DNA of 64,000 nt from Hominenteromicrobium mulieris. Its GTDB lineage: Bacteria; Bacillota; Clostridia; Oscillospirales; Acutalibacteraceae. This document shows positions 52,215 through 62,302 of this stretch, in pieces; the stretch's first letter is position 1, and each line of letters opens with the position of its first letter. Location: contig JAJJOY010000001.1 of the NCBI GenBank assembly GCA_021029595.1, positions 62,001 to 126,000 on the forward strand, in the 5' to 3' direction. The notes beneath the pieces were generated by a model, which did no database searches, was not told the origin of the DNA, and worked only from the letters and a program-made list of their open reading frames with translations. A program made the translations under genes and the position numbers.

Positions 52215-53507
52215 TTACAACACGGCACCCATGCAGTGCGTATCGGTGCAGCTCTCAATGCGCACAGAGCGAATCTCGCCCGCAAGGGACGTACCGCTTG
52301 CCACCGCAACAGGTGTATAGTTCATGGAGTATCCCTCCCAAACGCCTTTTTGAATCTCACGCTCGAAAAGCACTTCCTCCGTGCGACCGATTTGCGCTTT
52401 AAAAAACGCCTGCTGCGTTGCGGTCGTCACGCGGATCATCTCGTGGCTGCGCGCTTCCTTTACGGCATTCGTCAGCTGATCGCCCATGTCATAGGCACGA
52501 GTGCCGGGGCGGCGGGAATAGGCAAACACGTGTACTTTCGCAAATGCGATCTCTTCTGCAAACGCCAAAGATTCCGCAAATTCTTCATCCGTTTCGCCCG
52601 CGAAGCCGACCATGATGTCCGTCGTGATGGCAGCATTTTCAAACGCTGCGCGCAGGTTGCGCACGATGGTGCGGTATTCGTCTGCGGTGTAGTGGCGGTT
52701 CATGCGCTTTAAAGTCGCATCGCAGCCGCTTTGCAAGGAGAGGTGGAACTGCGGGCACAGCTTTTTCTGCTTTGCCATGCGCCGGATCACGTCTTCCGAA
52801 AGCTGCTCCGGCTCCAAGGAGCCGAGGCGCACACGCTCAATACCCGGCGTAGCGCAGGCCGCTTCAATGGCGTCACACAGATGCAGACCGAACTCCTGTC
52901 CGTATGCCGAAAGGTTGATGCCCGTCAGCACCACTTCTTTGTAGCCGTTCGCGCCAAGCCCCGCAAGCTCCGCCTTGAGGTCTTCAAGCGGCTTCGAGCG
53001 CACACGGCCGCGGGCATAGGGGATGATGCAGTATGAGCAAAAGCGGTTGCACCCGTCTTCAATCTTCACAAATGCACGCGTGCGGCCTGTAAAGTTCTCC
53101 ACATTGAGATTCTCAAATTTTTCGTCGTTCGTGTGCGGCGCAATGTCGATGATGCGCTGGCGTGCAGAAAGAAACGCCAGCAGATCCGGCACCAGACGCT
53201 TGCGGTTCGAGGTGCCGAGGATAATATCGGCTTCCTCCAGTCGCCTTGCGTCCTCCGGGAACGCCTGTGCCATGCAGCCCGTCAGCACCATAACGGCATC
53301 CGGGTTATCTTTTTTCGCGCGGCGAAAAATCTGCCGCACCTTGCGGTCACTTTCGGCCGTGACCGTGCAGGAGTTGAGGATTACGACGTCCGCTGTTTCC
53401 TTGTCTTCCGCTGCGGCAAAGCCGTGCTGCAAAAGGGAAGAGAGCATCGCTTCCGATTCATACTGGTTCACCTTGCAGCCGAGGGTGATGACCTTTGCTT
53501 TCATCAT
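52215..53507 (-). CDS. mtaB: tRNA t6A37 methylthiotransferase (MtaB)
   Basis: Radical SAM enzyme that turns t6A into ms2t6A at position 37 of ANN-decoding tRNAs. The 430-residue protein has an N-terminal UPF0004 domain with three cluster cysteines (TLGCKVNQYES, NSCTVT, TGCMAQ), a radical SAM site CNRFCSYC (CxxxCxxC) and a C-terminal TRAM-like part. Two ATG codons stand together; AAAGGAA lies upstream. Its start is 19 bases after the reverse abcF gene, so they form one operon. Confidence 0.93.
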   Translation of the reverse strand: MMKAKVITLGCKVNQYESEAMLSSLLQHGFAAAEDKETADVVILNSCTVTAESDRKVRQIFRRAKKDNPDAVMVLTGCMAQAFPEDARRLEEADIILGTSNRKRLVPDLLAFLSARQRIIDIAPHTNDEKFENLNVENFTGRTRAFVKIEDGCNRFCSYCIIPYARGRVRSKPLEDLKAELAGLGANGYKEVVLTGINLSAYGQEFGLHLCDAIEAACATPGIERVRLGSLEPEQLSEDVIRRMAKQKKLCPQFHLSLQSGCDATLKRMNRHYTADEYRTIVRNLRAAFENAAITTDIMVGFAGETDEEFAESLAFAEEIAFAKVHVFAYSRRPGTRAYDMGDQLTNAVKEARSHEMIRVTTATQQAFFKAQIGRTEEVLFEREIQKGVWEGYSMNYTPVAVASGTSLAGEIRSVRIESCTDTHCMGAVL

Positions 53508-53526
53508 ATATTTTAATTTCCTTTCG

Positions 53527-55455
<1,929 letters not shown>

Positions 55456-55485
55456 AGTTGTTCTCCTCGGTTCATATTCCGTTTT

Positions 55486-55514
55486 ATTATACCGAAAGAT
55501 AGCCTTCAAATCAA
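55486..55514 (-). promoter_or_regulatory. Sigma-A promoter of abcF-mtaB
   Basis: Reverse-strand TTGATT (55509-55514), a 17-base spacer and a perfect TATAAT (55486-55491), about 30 bases before the ATG. Confidence 0.65.
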
Positions 55515-55616
55515 GCAAAAACCGGGACAAAATCACGCCCTGCGGGCGAAAATCGCAGAGATTTGACGTTTCTTTCCGATTTTAAGGCCAAAATAGAAAA
55601 AAGTATACGGTTTCGC

Positions 55617-55646
55617 TTGATTTTCCCCCGAAAACTGTTGTATAAT
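55617..55646 (+). promoter_or_regulatory. Sigma-A promoter of nrdR
   Basis: TTGATT (55617-55622), an 18-base spacer and a perfect TATAAT (55641-55646). Confidence 0.65.
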
Positions 55647-55698
55647 AACACTACTTTAAGAGACAGATTTGGTGTGTTAGAACTTTGGAGGGTTTTCC

Positions 55699-56160
55699 AT
55701 GAAATGTCCCTATTGCGGATACAGTGAAAGTAAGGTCATCGATTCCAGGCCAACCGATGAGGGGGAGCGCATTCGCCGCCGCCGTGAGTGCTTAAACTGC
55801 GCAAAACGCTTTACGACCTATGAAGTCATTGAGACTGTGCCGGTGGTCGTTGTAAAAAAAGATAAATCCCGCGAGGCTTTTGACCGCAACAAGCTGTTGA
55901 ACGGCCTTCTGCGCGCCTGCGAAAAACGCCCGGTACCGCTTGAAACACTGGAGCGCATCGTAGACGAGATTGAAACGCTCCTGCAAAACTCGCTCGACCG
56001 CGAAGTGCCGTCCACGCTCATCGGCACTTATGCCATGGATAAGCTCAAGAAGGTCGATGAAGTCGCCTATGTTCGCTTTGCTTCCGTTTACCGTGAATTC
56101 AAAGACATCAATACGTTCATGGACGAGCTCAATAAGATCAAGGCCGAGCGCAACCGATAA
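55699..56160 (+). CDS. nrdR: NrdR transcriptional repressor of ribonucleotide reductase
   Basis: 153-residue regulator that senses ATP/dATP and represses nrd operons. [42 protein letters not shown] is the zinc ribbon (four Cys), and the ATP-cone domain fills residues about 46-140 ([30 protein letters not shown]). Typical length. TTGGAGGG lies upstream of the ATG. nrd genes are not in this window. Confidence 0.96.
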   Translation: MKCPYCGYSESKVIDSRPTDEGERIRRRRECLNCAKRFTTYEVIETVPVVVVKKDKSREAFDRNKLLNGLLRACEKRPVPLETLERIVDEIETLLQNSLDREVPSTLIGTYAMDKLKKVDEVAYVRFASVYREFKDINTFMDELNKIKAERNR

Positions 56161-56214
56161 ATTCAGATTATGTAGCAGCAGTCCCAACGCGATATGGGGC
56201 TGCTGTTTTTTGCT

Positions 56215-56595
56215 TTAAAACACATTTTCAAATGCGATGCGCTCTGTTTTTTGAATGTGCTCCGCCGTGTTTTTCACCATCTGGCATTCGGCGCGCGCTA
56301 AGGACACCTCCTCCTGCTCAATATAATAGGGCAGCACGGCAAAAATGTTTTCCAGCGGCTCCAAATGCTCGTGCGGCAGGAAAACGCACAGTTTATCGTG
56401 TATTTTCTCCCAGTCTGCCTGCAATTTTCGGCTTTCCTCCAAGGCTTTTTCCGCTTCGCCGTCGGAAAGCAGCCGGTCGATATTTTCCGCGGACACAATC
56501 AGTGTATTCGCAGATCTTGCCGTGTTGCAGTAACCAAAGATACACACCGCCACAGCAAATACCGCCAAAACGATTGAAAAGGTCATGCGCTTCAT
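56215..56595 (-). CDS. DUF4363 protein, partner of the DUF421 gene
   Basis: 126-residue protein with one N-terminal membrane span (MKRMTFSIVLAVFAVAVCIFGY) and an all-helical outer part of about 100 residues. It resembles DUF4363, which clostridia commonly encode after a DUF421 gene. The start overlaps the upstream stop by 4 bases (ATGA), and AAGGGAG lies before it. Function unknown; the neighbourhood with gerA suggests a spore-membrane role, which is inference. Confidence 0.82.
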   Translation of the reverse strand: MKRMTFSIVLAVFAVAVCIFGYCNTARSANTLIVSAENIDRLLSDGEAEKALEESRKLQADWEKIHDKLCVFLPHEHLEPLENIFAVLPYYIEQEEVSLARAECQMVKNTAEHIQKTERIAFENVF

Positions 56596-57287
56596 TTTTT
56601 CACTCCCTTTTTTAGGCTGCCGTCCCGCCGAATGAGCGTATAATGGCCGGCTGTGTTTACCGTTAGAATAAACACTTCGGAAAGCGGTACGGCTTCGCTT
56701 TTTAATATGCTGTGTATCCACTCTTCATTTTTGCCGCACAAGTGCATAGAGCCCACAGAAAGGTCTCCGTCGCTCACCACAACGACTTCAAGGCCCTCGT
56801 CTTTCACTTTCACGCCCATATCGCTCGGACGCAGGTAATCGACGGCGGCTTTTTTAACGACACTCAGCGTGCCGTTCGTCTCTACAATGGCATATGCCAC
56901 ATCCGAAAGCACAAAAATATCCTTTTGCCGCAGTTGCTCAAAAAGGTCTTCTACGCTCATGCGCAGCTCCTGCATGTTTTCCTGAATGATACGCCCATCT
57001 TTGATGATGACGACCGGCTTGCCGCACACCAAACGGTGAAAACGGCTGCTTTTAAGCATGAAAACCGAAACGAGCACCTCGAGCGCGATGAGCACCAAAA
57101 TGGGGATGAGCCCGCTGAAAAGCGGCTGTCCGCTGTCCTGCATCGGGATCGCCGCAAGGTCTGAGATGAGCAGCGTCACGACCAATTCACTCGTTTGCAG
57201 TTGATTGATCTGCCGTTTGCCCATAACGCGAACGGCCAAAATAATCATAAAATACAAGATGATTGTGCGCACAAACGAAATAAACAT
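56592..57287 (-). CDS. DUF421/YetF-family membrane protein
   Basis: 231-residue protein with three N-terminal spans (about 5-80), starting MFISFVRTIILYFMIILAVRVMGKRQINQLQTSELVVTLLISDLAA, the DUF421 hallmark. A cytosolic or outer alpha/beta domain follows, with KPVVIIKDGRIIQENMQELRMSVEDLFEQLRQKDIF. Homologues are YetF and YrbG of Bacillus; a related 2Duf protein raises spore heat resistance. Divergent from gerAA by 110 bases. The C-terminus is coupled to the DUF4363 gene. Confidence 0.88.
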   Translation of the reverse strand: MFISFVRTIILYFMIILAVRVMGKRQINQLQTSELVVTLLISDLAAIPMQDSGQPLFSGLIPILVLIALEVLVSVFMLKSSRFHRLVCGKPVVIIKDGRIIQENMQELRMSVEDLFEQLRQKDIFVLSDVAYAIVETNGTLSVVKKAAVDYLRPSDMGVKVKDEGLEVVVVSDGDLSVGSMHLCGKNEEWIHSILKSEAVPLSEVFILTVNTAGHYTLIRRDGSLKKGVKK

Positions 57288-57317
57288 GGCGTTTTCCTTT
57301 CCGTATGTCTTCGTCGC

Positions 57318-57346
57318 TATTATGCGTCTTCGGGCGTATAAAATAC
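57318..57346 (-). promoter_or_regulatory. Possible forespore (sigma-G-like) promoter of the DUF421 gene
   Basis: Reverse strand: GTATT (57342-57346), a 17-base spacer and CATAATA (57318-57324), near the sigma-G form gnATr / CATnnTA, about 30 bases before the ATG. One -35 position does not fit, so this is tentative. Confidence 0.3.
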
Positions 57347-57397
57347 GGCCTTTCTGTAAAATCTACACAGGAGAACCATGCGGAAAGGAAACTGCTG

Positions 57398-58855
57398 ATG
57401 GAAAACTTATCTGAACACTTAAAGGAAAACGTAACATATATAAATGGATTATTTGAAAACGCCATGGATTATATCGAGCGCGAATTTATGGTCGGCACGG
57501 TACCGGCCGCGCTGCTCACCATGGACGGGCTCGTCAGCAAGCAGCACATTACTTTGAGCATTTTAAATCCGTTGATGCGCGCGAAAATTCCGACGGATAA
57601 CGGCAAAGAAACACTTTTGTTTATCGAAGAAAACGTGCTGTGCGCCGTAGAGCAAGCCGAGCTTTCCACCGTCAGCGAAGTGCTTGAACGCATGATGAAC
57701 GGCTTTGCGGTGCTGCTGCTCGATAACTGTCCGACAGCGCTCGCGTTCGGCACGCAGGGCTTTGCTGCGCGCGGGGTGGATGAGCCCGATACGGAAGTTA
57801 TGCAGCGCGGCTCCCGCGAAGGCTTTGTGGAAACCTACCAGACAAACATTTCGCTTTTACGACGCCGTCTCAAAACGACCGAACTCAAATTTGAAAAGAT
57901 GACAATCGGTGAAGAGAGCCAAACACCGGCTGCGCTGTGCTATTTAAAAAACATCGCGGACCCGAAGATCATTAACACACTCAAAAAGCGGCTTTCCGCA
58001 TGTAATCTAAAAGACGTGCTCGCAGCAGGATATTTGGCGGGTTACTTGGAACGTCCCGCGATTTTTGATCGCGTAGGTTTTACCGAGCGCCCCGATACCT
58101 TATGCGGCAAACTGCATGAGGGGCGCATCGGGTTGCTTATAGACGGCACGCCCACAGCGCTTTACGTGCCGTATCTCTTCGTTGAAAACTTTCAGACCGC
58201 CGACGATTATGCAAACCGTCCGTTTTACGCCACGTTCACGCGCTGGCTGAAATACATCGCGTTTTTCCTCGCGATTTTTCTGCCGGGGCTGTATGTCGGA
58301 ATCGCCGCACACGACCCGGAGCTGCTGCCGGAAACACTGCTCGTTACCATTGCACAGGCAGAGCGCAGTACGCCGTTTCCCGTCATGTTAGAAGCGATTT
58401 TGCTTTACTTTATGTATGAACTGATGCGCGAAGCCGGACTGCGCGTACCGAAACCGCTCGGCAGCTCTGTCGGCATCGTGGGCGGTCTTGTCATCGGCGA
58501 GACCGCCGTTTCCGCAGGGCTCGTCAGCGCACCGTCGCTCGTCGTCATCGCCGTCACGGTCATTACCGGGTACACGATTCCGAAATTATACGAGCCCATG
58601 GCTGTACTGCGTCTTACTTTTATTTTGGTGGGCGGTATATGGGGTGTGTGGGGCGTGCTTGCAGGCTTTACGTTTTTATTATTCGAGCTTTGCGGCAAAA
58701 CAAGCTTTTCCGTGCCGTTTTTGGCCCCGGTCGCACCATTTCGGCTTTCCGCCATGCGGGATGTGCTTGTACGCGCGGGATGGAAACGATTAGTGCGTCA
58801 TAACGCCTTCGTACAACACATGCCCGGCGCGGGAAAGGGGGAAAAGCACCTGTGA
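57398..58855 (+). CDS. gerAA: Spore germination receptor subunit A (GerA family)
   Basis: 485-residue subunit of a nutrient germinant receptor in the spore inner membrane. A soluble N-domain (about 1-280) precedes about five spans. GYLERPAIFDRVGFTERPDTLCGKLHEGRIGLLIDGTPTALYVPYLFVENFQTADDY is the conserved core, and PKPLGSSVGIVGGLVIGETAVSAGLVSAP lies in the membrane part. AAAGGAA precedes the ATG at 57398; the longer reading has no ribosome site. Its TGA overlaps the gerAB start. Confidence 0.93.
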   Translation: MENLSEHLKENVTYINGLFENAMDYIEREFMVGTVPAALLTMDGLVSKQHITLSILNPLMRAKIPTDNGKETLLFIEENVLCAVEQAELSTVSEVLERMMNGFAVLLLDNCPTALAFGTQGFAARGVDEPDTEVMQRGSREGFVETYQTNISLLRRRLKTTELKFEKMTIGEESQTPAALCYLKNIADPKIINTLKKRLSACNLKDVLAAGYLAGYLERPAIFDRVGFTERPDTLCGKLHEGRIGLLIDGTPTALYVPYLFVENFQTADDYANRPFYATFTRWLKYIAFFLAIFLPGLYVGIAAHDPELLPETLLVTIAQAERSTPFPVMLEAILLYFMYELMREAGLRVPKPLGSSVGIVGGLVIGETAVSAGLVSAPSLVVIAVTVITGYTIPKLYEPMAVLRLTFILVGGIWGVWGVLAGFTFLLFELCGKTSFSVPFLAPVAPFRLSAMRDVLVRAGWKRLVRHNAFVQHMPGAGKGEKHL

Positions 58856-59955
58856 AAACCAAGATCAGTGCTTTGCAGCTTTACCTTATGCTGTTTCTTT
58901 CACGTGTCATCGTCAGCATCACAATCAATGTGCAAACCGTCGGCGGCAGCAATTTGATTGAAAGTATTTTCTCTTCGCTCGGGCTGTTTTTGTACCTTAC
59001 GGTGTTTTCTCTGCCGCTTTTCGTGCTGCACAAAAGCCACCCGGAAGCATCGCTTCTGCAAATCGCAGAGAATAACTGCGGCCGCGGTGTTTCTGTACCG
59101 ATGTCCGCAATTTACGCGCTTTATTTTATAGTGATGAACATTTTCAGTCTTTCGCTTTTTCTGACGCTGCTCGTCAACACTACAGACCCAGTCGCTTCGC
59201 GTTTTTCCATCGTCCTTGTCGTGCTCGGCATCGCACTTTATGGTGCCATTCGCGGTATAGAAACCATCTCGCGCGCCTCGGTATGCATTTTCACGCTGTT
59301 CATGCTCGGCATGGGGATGATTTTTCTCGCCGTCTCGCCGAACGTCACGCCGCATTATCTCATGCCGCTTTTCTATGACGGCACAGACCAAACCGTACAG
59401 GGGTTTCTCGTCTTCACAGCGCGCTGTTCTTCGCTTGCCGAGTTTGCCGTTTTGATGCCGTTTCTTACAAGTACGGATACAAAAAGCGGTAAAAGCCACC
59501 GCGTGCTCGGCTTTGTCGTTTGGAACGGCGGCATCACCGTGTTTTTGGGTGTGCTTCTGTTTTTCATCGTCTCGTGTCTCGGCGAGTACGCCGCGCTGCA
59601 AGTTTTCCCCGCATACACGCTCGCTTCCATCGCGGAGATTGCCGGCATTCAGCGGCTGGACGCGCTTTTCATCGGCATCAGCATGATGGCGCTCATCGTG
59701 CGTATTGCCTGCGGATTATTCTGCATCGCCGTGTGCATGACACCTATCCCGACACGCCCGCGCGCGTGGCTGACAGCACTCATAGCCGCGCTGACAGCAG
59801 TTCTGTCCCTATGGCTCACAGACTCCGCCGCACGCGTCGGGGCCGTGTTCCGCACAGCGTATCTGCTGCCGTTTTCCGTTTTGACCGGCGCTATGCTGCC
59901 GAGTTTGCTTTGGTTTTTCGACTGCATCAAAAAGAAGAGGAGACGCGCCGCATGA
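58852..59955 (+). CDS. gerAB: Spore germination receptor subunit B (GerB, APC-type)
   Basis: 367-residue integral membrane protein with ten predicted spans, the amino-acid-permease-like fold that binds the germinant in characterised GerAB. It begins KTKISALQLYLMLFLSRVIVSIT. The start is GTG at 58852, overlapping the gerAA stop (GTGA), with AAAGGGGG upstream. The end overlaps gerAC by 4 bases. The germinant cannot be predicted. Confidence 0.92.
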   Translation: MKTKISALQLYLMLFLSRVIVSITINVQTVGGSNLIESIFSSLGLFLYLTVFSLPLFVLHKSHPEASLLQIAENNCGRGVSVPMSAIYALYFIVMNIFSLSLFLTLLVNTTDPVASRFSIVLVVLGIALYGAIRGIETISRASVCIFTLFMLGMGMIFLAVSPNVTPHYLMPLFYDGTDQTVQGFLVFTARCSSLAEFAVLMPFLTSTDTKSGKSHRVLGFVVWNGGITVFLGVLLFFIVSCLGEYAALQVFPAYTLASIAEIAGIQRLDALFIGISMMALIVRIACGLFCIAVCMTPIPTRPRAWLTALIAALTAVLSLWLTDSAARVGAVFRTAYLLPFSVLTGAMLPSLLWFFDCIKKKRRRAA

Positions 59956-61022
59956 AAAAAGCACTCACATCCGTTTTACTTTCGCTCATTTTGACGCTCA
60001 CCGCTTCGGGCTGCGCGCCGGAGCTTTACGAGCGCTTGCTCATCAGCGCAATCGGCGTAGACCGCACGGCAACCGGCTGCCGCGTGACGGTGCTCGCTTC
60101 CGAAACGACGGAGGACGGAGGGCAGAGCACCTTTTCCGGTGAAGGCGATACCGTCCCCGAAGCGCTCAGTCAAATCGCGCTCGAAAGCGGCCGCACGCCG
60201 CTGTATTCGCACAACGCCGCCATCCTTTTCGGTATGCAATGCGCAGAAAGCGGTATCGCCGAACAACTGGATTTCTTTATCCGCCACTACGATTCCCGCC
60301 CGACCGCCAAAGTTTTCCTCGCAGAAGATACCGCCGAAAGCGTCCTGTTACAAAGGGATCTCACCGCCGAACGCTTCATGCAGCTTTCAAACGGCGCAAA
60401 ATACAGCGAGGCCGCGGCAGACGTGAATTTGCTGCAGCTTGTAAACGGTCTTTACGGCGTAAACGCCACTGCCGCGCTGCCCGTTCTGCGCGCCGATGAT
60501 TTGCCCACGCCCGTCGGCACAGCCGTTCTGCAAAGCTACCGCCTGTGCGCCGTGCTCACGCCGGCGGAAACACAGGGGCTTAGTGCCTTGCAGGGTACAC
60601 TTTCGGGCGGCGAATTCACCGTAAAAGACGAAGCTTTCGGCACGGTATCGCTTAAAGTCCGCAGCACAAACAGCAACATTATCTTCACAGGCACAGCAGA
60701 ACAGCCCGAGTTTACCGCCAGAATTCATGTTATCGCCGAAGTTTCTGCCGTCACAAATACCGCAAAGCACGTAGGGAACGAAGCATTTCCGCGCTTTGAG
60801 ACTGCCCTTGCCAACTGCACTGAGGAACGCCTCGCCGCTTATCTCAAAAACGCAAACGGAGCCGATGCCGCAGGTCTCAGCGAAGTCATTTTCTGCACCG
60901 CGCCAAATGTGTGGCGTGAAATGGGGGAAAGCCGCGCAGAAAAGCTCTCAAAAGCCGAAATTACCTTTCACGTCACTGCCGAAGTACAGCGCGTGGAAGA
61001 GGAGGATATTCCGTATTTTTAG
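59952..61022 (+). CDS. gerAC: Spore germination lipoprotein subunit C (Ger(x)C)
   Basis: 356-residue lipoprotein; the signal MKKALTSVLLSLILTLTASGC ends in a lipobox with Cys21 as the lipid-bearing residue. The outer part has the Ger(x)C opening LYERLLISAIGVDRTATGCRVTVLASE and the closing domain (about 225-350). The ATG overlaps the gerAB stop. Third and last gene of the classic gerA-gerB-gerC order, completing one receptor. Confidence 0.93.
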   Translation: MKKALTSVLLSLILTLTASGCAPELYERLLISAIGVDRTATGCRVTVLASETTEDGGQSTFSGEGDTVPEALSQIALESGRTPLYSHNAAILFGMQCAESGIAEQLDFFIRHYDSRPTAKVFLAEDTAESVLLQRDLTAERFMQLSNGAKYSEAAADVNLLQLVNGLYGVNATAALPVLRADDLPTPVGTAVLQSYRLCAVLTPAETQGLSALQGTLSGGEFTVKDEAFGTVSLKVRSTNSNIIFTGTAEQPEFTARIHVIAEVSAVTNTAKHVGNEAFPRFETALANCTEERLAAYLKNANGADAAGLSEVIFCTAPNVWREMGESRAEKLSKAEITFHVTAEVQRVEEEDIPYF

Positions 61023-61058
61023 AGCAACAGCTGCACTTTATAGCAATCGGCCGCCGGA

Positions 61059-61140
61059 GCGCATAGGAAAAGCCTGCAAATCGCACATTATATCCCATCC
61101 TTTTTTCGAATAGAACATTCTATGCGCCATGCAGGCTTTT
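61059..61140. other. Interleaved inverted repeats between gerAC and DUF1836 gene
   Basis: GCGCATAG (61059-61066) is complementary to 61120-61127, and AAAAGCCTGCA (61068-61078) to 61130-61140. The pairs interleave (A-B-A'-B'), so they form either a pseudoknot or two mutually exclusive stems. The second pair has A/T edges and could serve as a two-way terminator. Confidence 0.55.
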
Positions 61141-61157
61141 GTTCGTTACAAATTTGA

Positions 61158-61685
61158 TTATTTCTTGGCTTTTTTTTCGTCGGACAGCGCCATTAAAATG
61201 CGCTGGGCAACCGCTTGTCGCGCCGTAGCTTCCGCTGCAAGCTTCAACGCCGCTGCACGCAAGGCCGCTGCGTCACTTTCCGGGTGCACGCCCGCTGCCG
61301 TCTCGTGCAAAGCGCCGCTCTGCGCCGCCGCAAAGTCTTTATAAAGCTGCTCTGCGTCTTCATCGCCGGAAAACAGCACGGCAATATCCTGAATGGAAAG
61401 CACCTGCTTCAGCAAGCCCACCATCATCAGCTTAGAAAGATGCTCCTTGCTGTACTTTTTGTGCACGGGATGATCCACAACGCCGCTTTTCACGTAATTA
61501 TTGATCATACTGTTCGTCAATAAACTCTGCTTTTCATCGCGTTCAAAAAGAGACAGCGCTTCACCTGTAAACATCATCACCTGATCCATATAAAGGGGAA
61601 TAGAGGGGAGGGCGCTCCAATTCGGCAGTGCAAATTCTTCGGCTTCCTGCAGCCATTTACCGCAATCAAATTCAACCTTGCTCAT
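61158..61685 (-). CDS. DUF1836-family protein
   Basis: 175-residue protein. The central MFTGEALSLFERDEKQSLLTNSMINNYVKSGVVDHPVHKKYSKEHLSKLMMVGLLKQVLSIQDIAVLF has a MerR-like winged-helix look and matches DUF1836, probably a DNA-binding regulator. The C-terminus is Ala-rich and helical. The start is placed at the ATG 61685; a GTG at 61691, only 5 bases after AAGGAG, is also possible. It has its own promoter. Targets unknown. Confidence 0.8.
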   Translation of the reverse strand: MSKVEFDCGKWLQEAEEFALPNWSALPSIPLYMDQVMMFTGEALSLFERDEKQSLLTNSMINNYVKSGVVDHPVHKKYSKEHLSKLMMVGLLKQVLSIQDIAVLFSGDEDAEQLYKDFAAAQSGALHETAAGVHPESDAAALRAAALKLAAEATARQAVAQRILMALSDEKKAKK

Positions 61686-61717
61686 TTTCACAACGACTCC
61701 TTTTGTTTTTCATAAAC

Positions 61718-61746
61718 AGTATACGGCATTTTTCTTCGCATTGCAA
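61718..61746 (-). promoter_or_regulatory. Sigma-A promoter of the DUF1836 gene
   Basis: Reverse-strand TTGCAA (61741-61746), a 17-base spacer and TATACT (61718-61723). Confidence 0.6.
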
Positions 61747-61807
61747 GCGCTTTTCTTTGGCTGTTTTATTGTTTTTGGAAAAAAATGGTCAAAATTCCAT
61801 TATGGGC

Positions 61808-61836
61808 TTGACAAACCTACTCAGTTTTTGTATAAT
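61808..61836 (+). promoter_or_regulatory. tRNA promoter P1
   Basis: A perfect TTGACA (61808-61813), a 17-base spacer and a perfect TATAAT (61831-61836), about 95 bases before the first tRNA. Confidence 0.8.
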
Positions 61837-61883
61837 TAATAACAGTCAAGTCGGCTCTGCGAAATGCACAAAAAGAAATATGC

Positions 61884-61912
61884 TTGACAAAGTGTGTTTT
61901 GTGTGTTATAAT
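61884..61912 (+). promoter_or_regulatory. tRNA promoter P2
   Basis: A perfect TTGACA (61884-61889), a 17-base spacer and a perfect TATAAT (61907-61912); transcription would start about 12 bases before the tRNA. Two consensus promoters in tandem suit a highly expressed stable RNA. Confidence 0.9.
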
Positions 61913-61929
61913 ATCACTTGTTCTGAAAT

Positions 61930-62018
61930 GGAGAGGTGTCCGAGTGGTTTAAGGAGCTAGTCTTGAAAACTAGTGATCTCGTAAGGGACCAAGAGTTCGA
62001 ATCTCTTCCTCTCCGCCA
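61930..62018 (+). tRNA. tRNA-Ser (anticodon UGA)
   Basis: 89 bases including an encoded CCA. The acceptor stem GGAGAGG pairs with CCTCTCC, the anticodon stem CTAGT/ACTAG encloses CTTGAAA with TGA as anticodon, a long variable arm is typical of serine tRNA, and the T-loop is GTTCGAATC. Reads UCA and related serine codons. Confidence 0.95.
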
Positions 62019-62041
62019 CATTTTTCTTTTATTTTCACCAT

Positions 62042-62131
62042 GGAGAAGTACCCAAGTGGTGAAGGGGCTCCCCTGCTAAGGGAGTAGGTCGGGTAACCGG
62101 CGCATGGGTTCAAATCCCATCTTCTCCGCCA
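62042..62131 (+). tRNA. tRNA-Ser (anticodon GCU)
   Basis: 90 bases including an encoded CCA. The acceptor stem GGAGAAG pairs with CTTCTCC, the anticodon arm CTCCC/GGGAG has GCT in the loop, the variable arm is long, and the T-loop is GTTCAAATC. Reads AGC/AGU. Co-transcribed with the first tRNA, 23 bases apart. Confidence 0.95.
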
Positions 62132-62172
62132 AAAGTCCACCGTAATTTTGATAGAATTACGGTGGACTTTTT
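62131..62172 (+). terminator. Terminator after the tRNA genes
   Basis: Seventeen-base perfect arms (62131-62147 with 62155-62171), seven-base loop and a T run. Confidence 0.92.
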
Positions 62173-62225
62173 CTATGCCCGAAAACCGCTTAAAACAAGG
62201 ATTTTCGACCGTTTCAGCACATAAG

Positions 62226-62270
62226 CGAACCCCGCTGCAGAGCAATTCTGCGGCGGGGTTCGTGTTTTTT
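62226..62270 (+). terminator. Second forward-facing terminator
   Basis: Sixteen-base arms (62226-62241 with 62247-62262, one mismatch) and a five-base loop, then TTTTTT at 62265-62270. It faces the same way as the tRNAs although no gene lies between it and the first terminator, so it may be a relic or a backup. Confidence 0.75.
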
Positions 62271-62302
62271 GCGTGGCTGTACAAGCAGAAAATCAAATCC
62301 CA

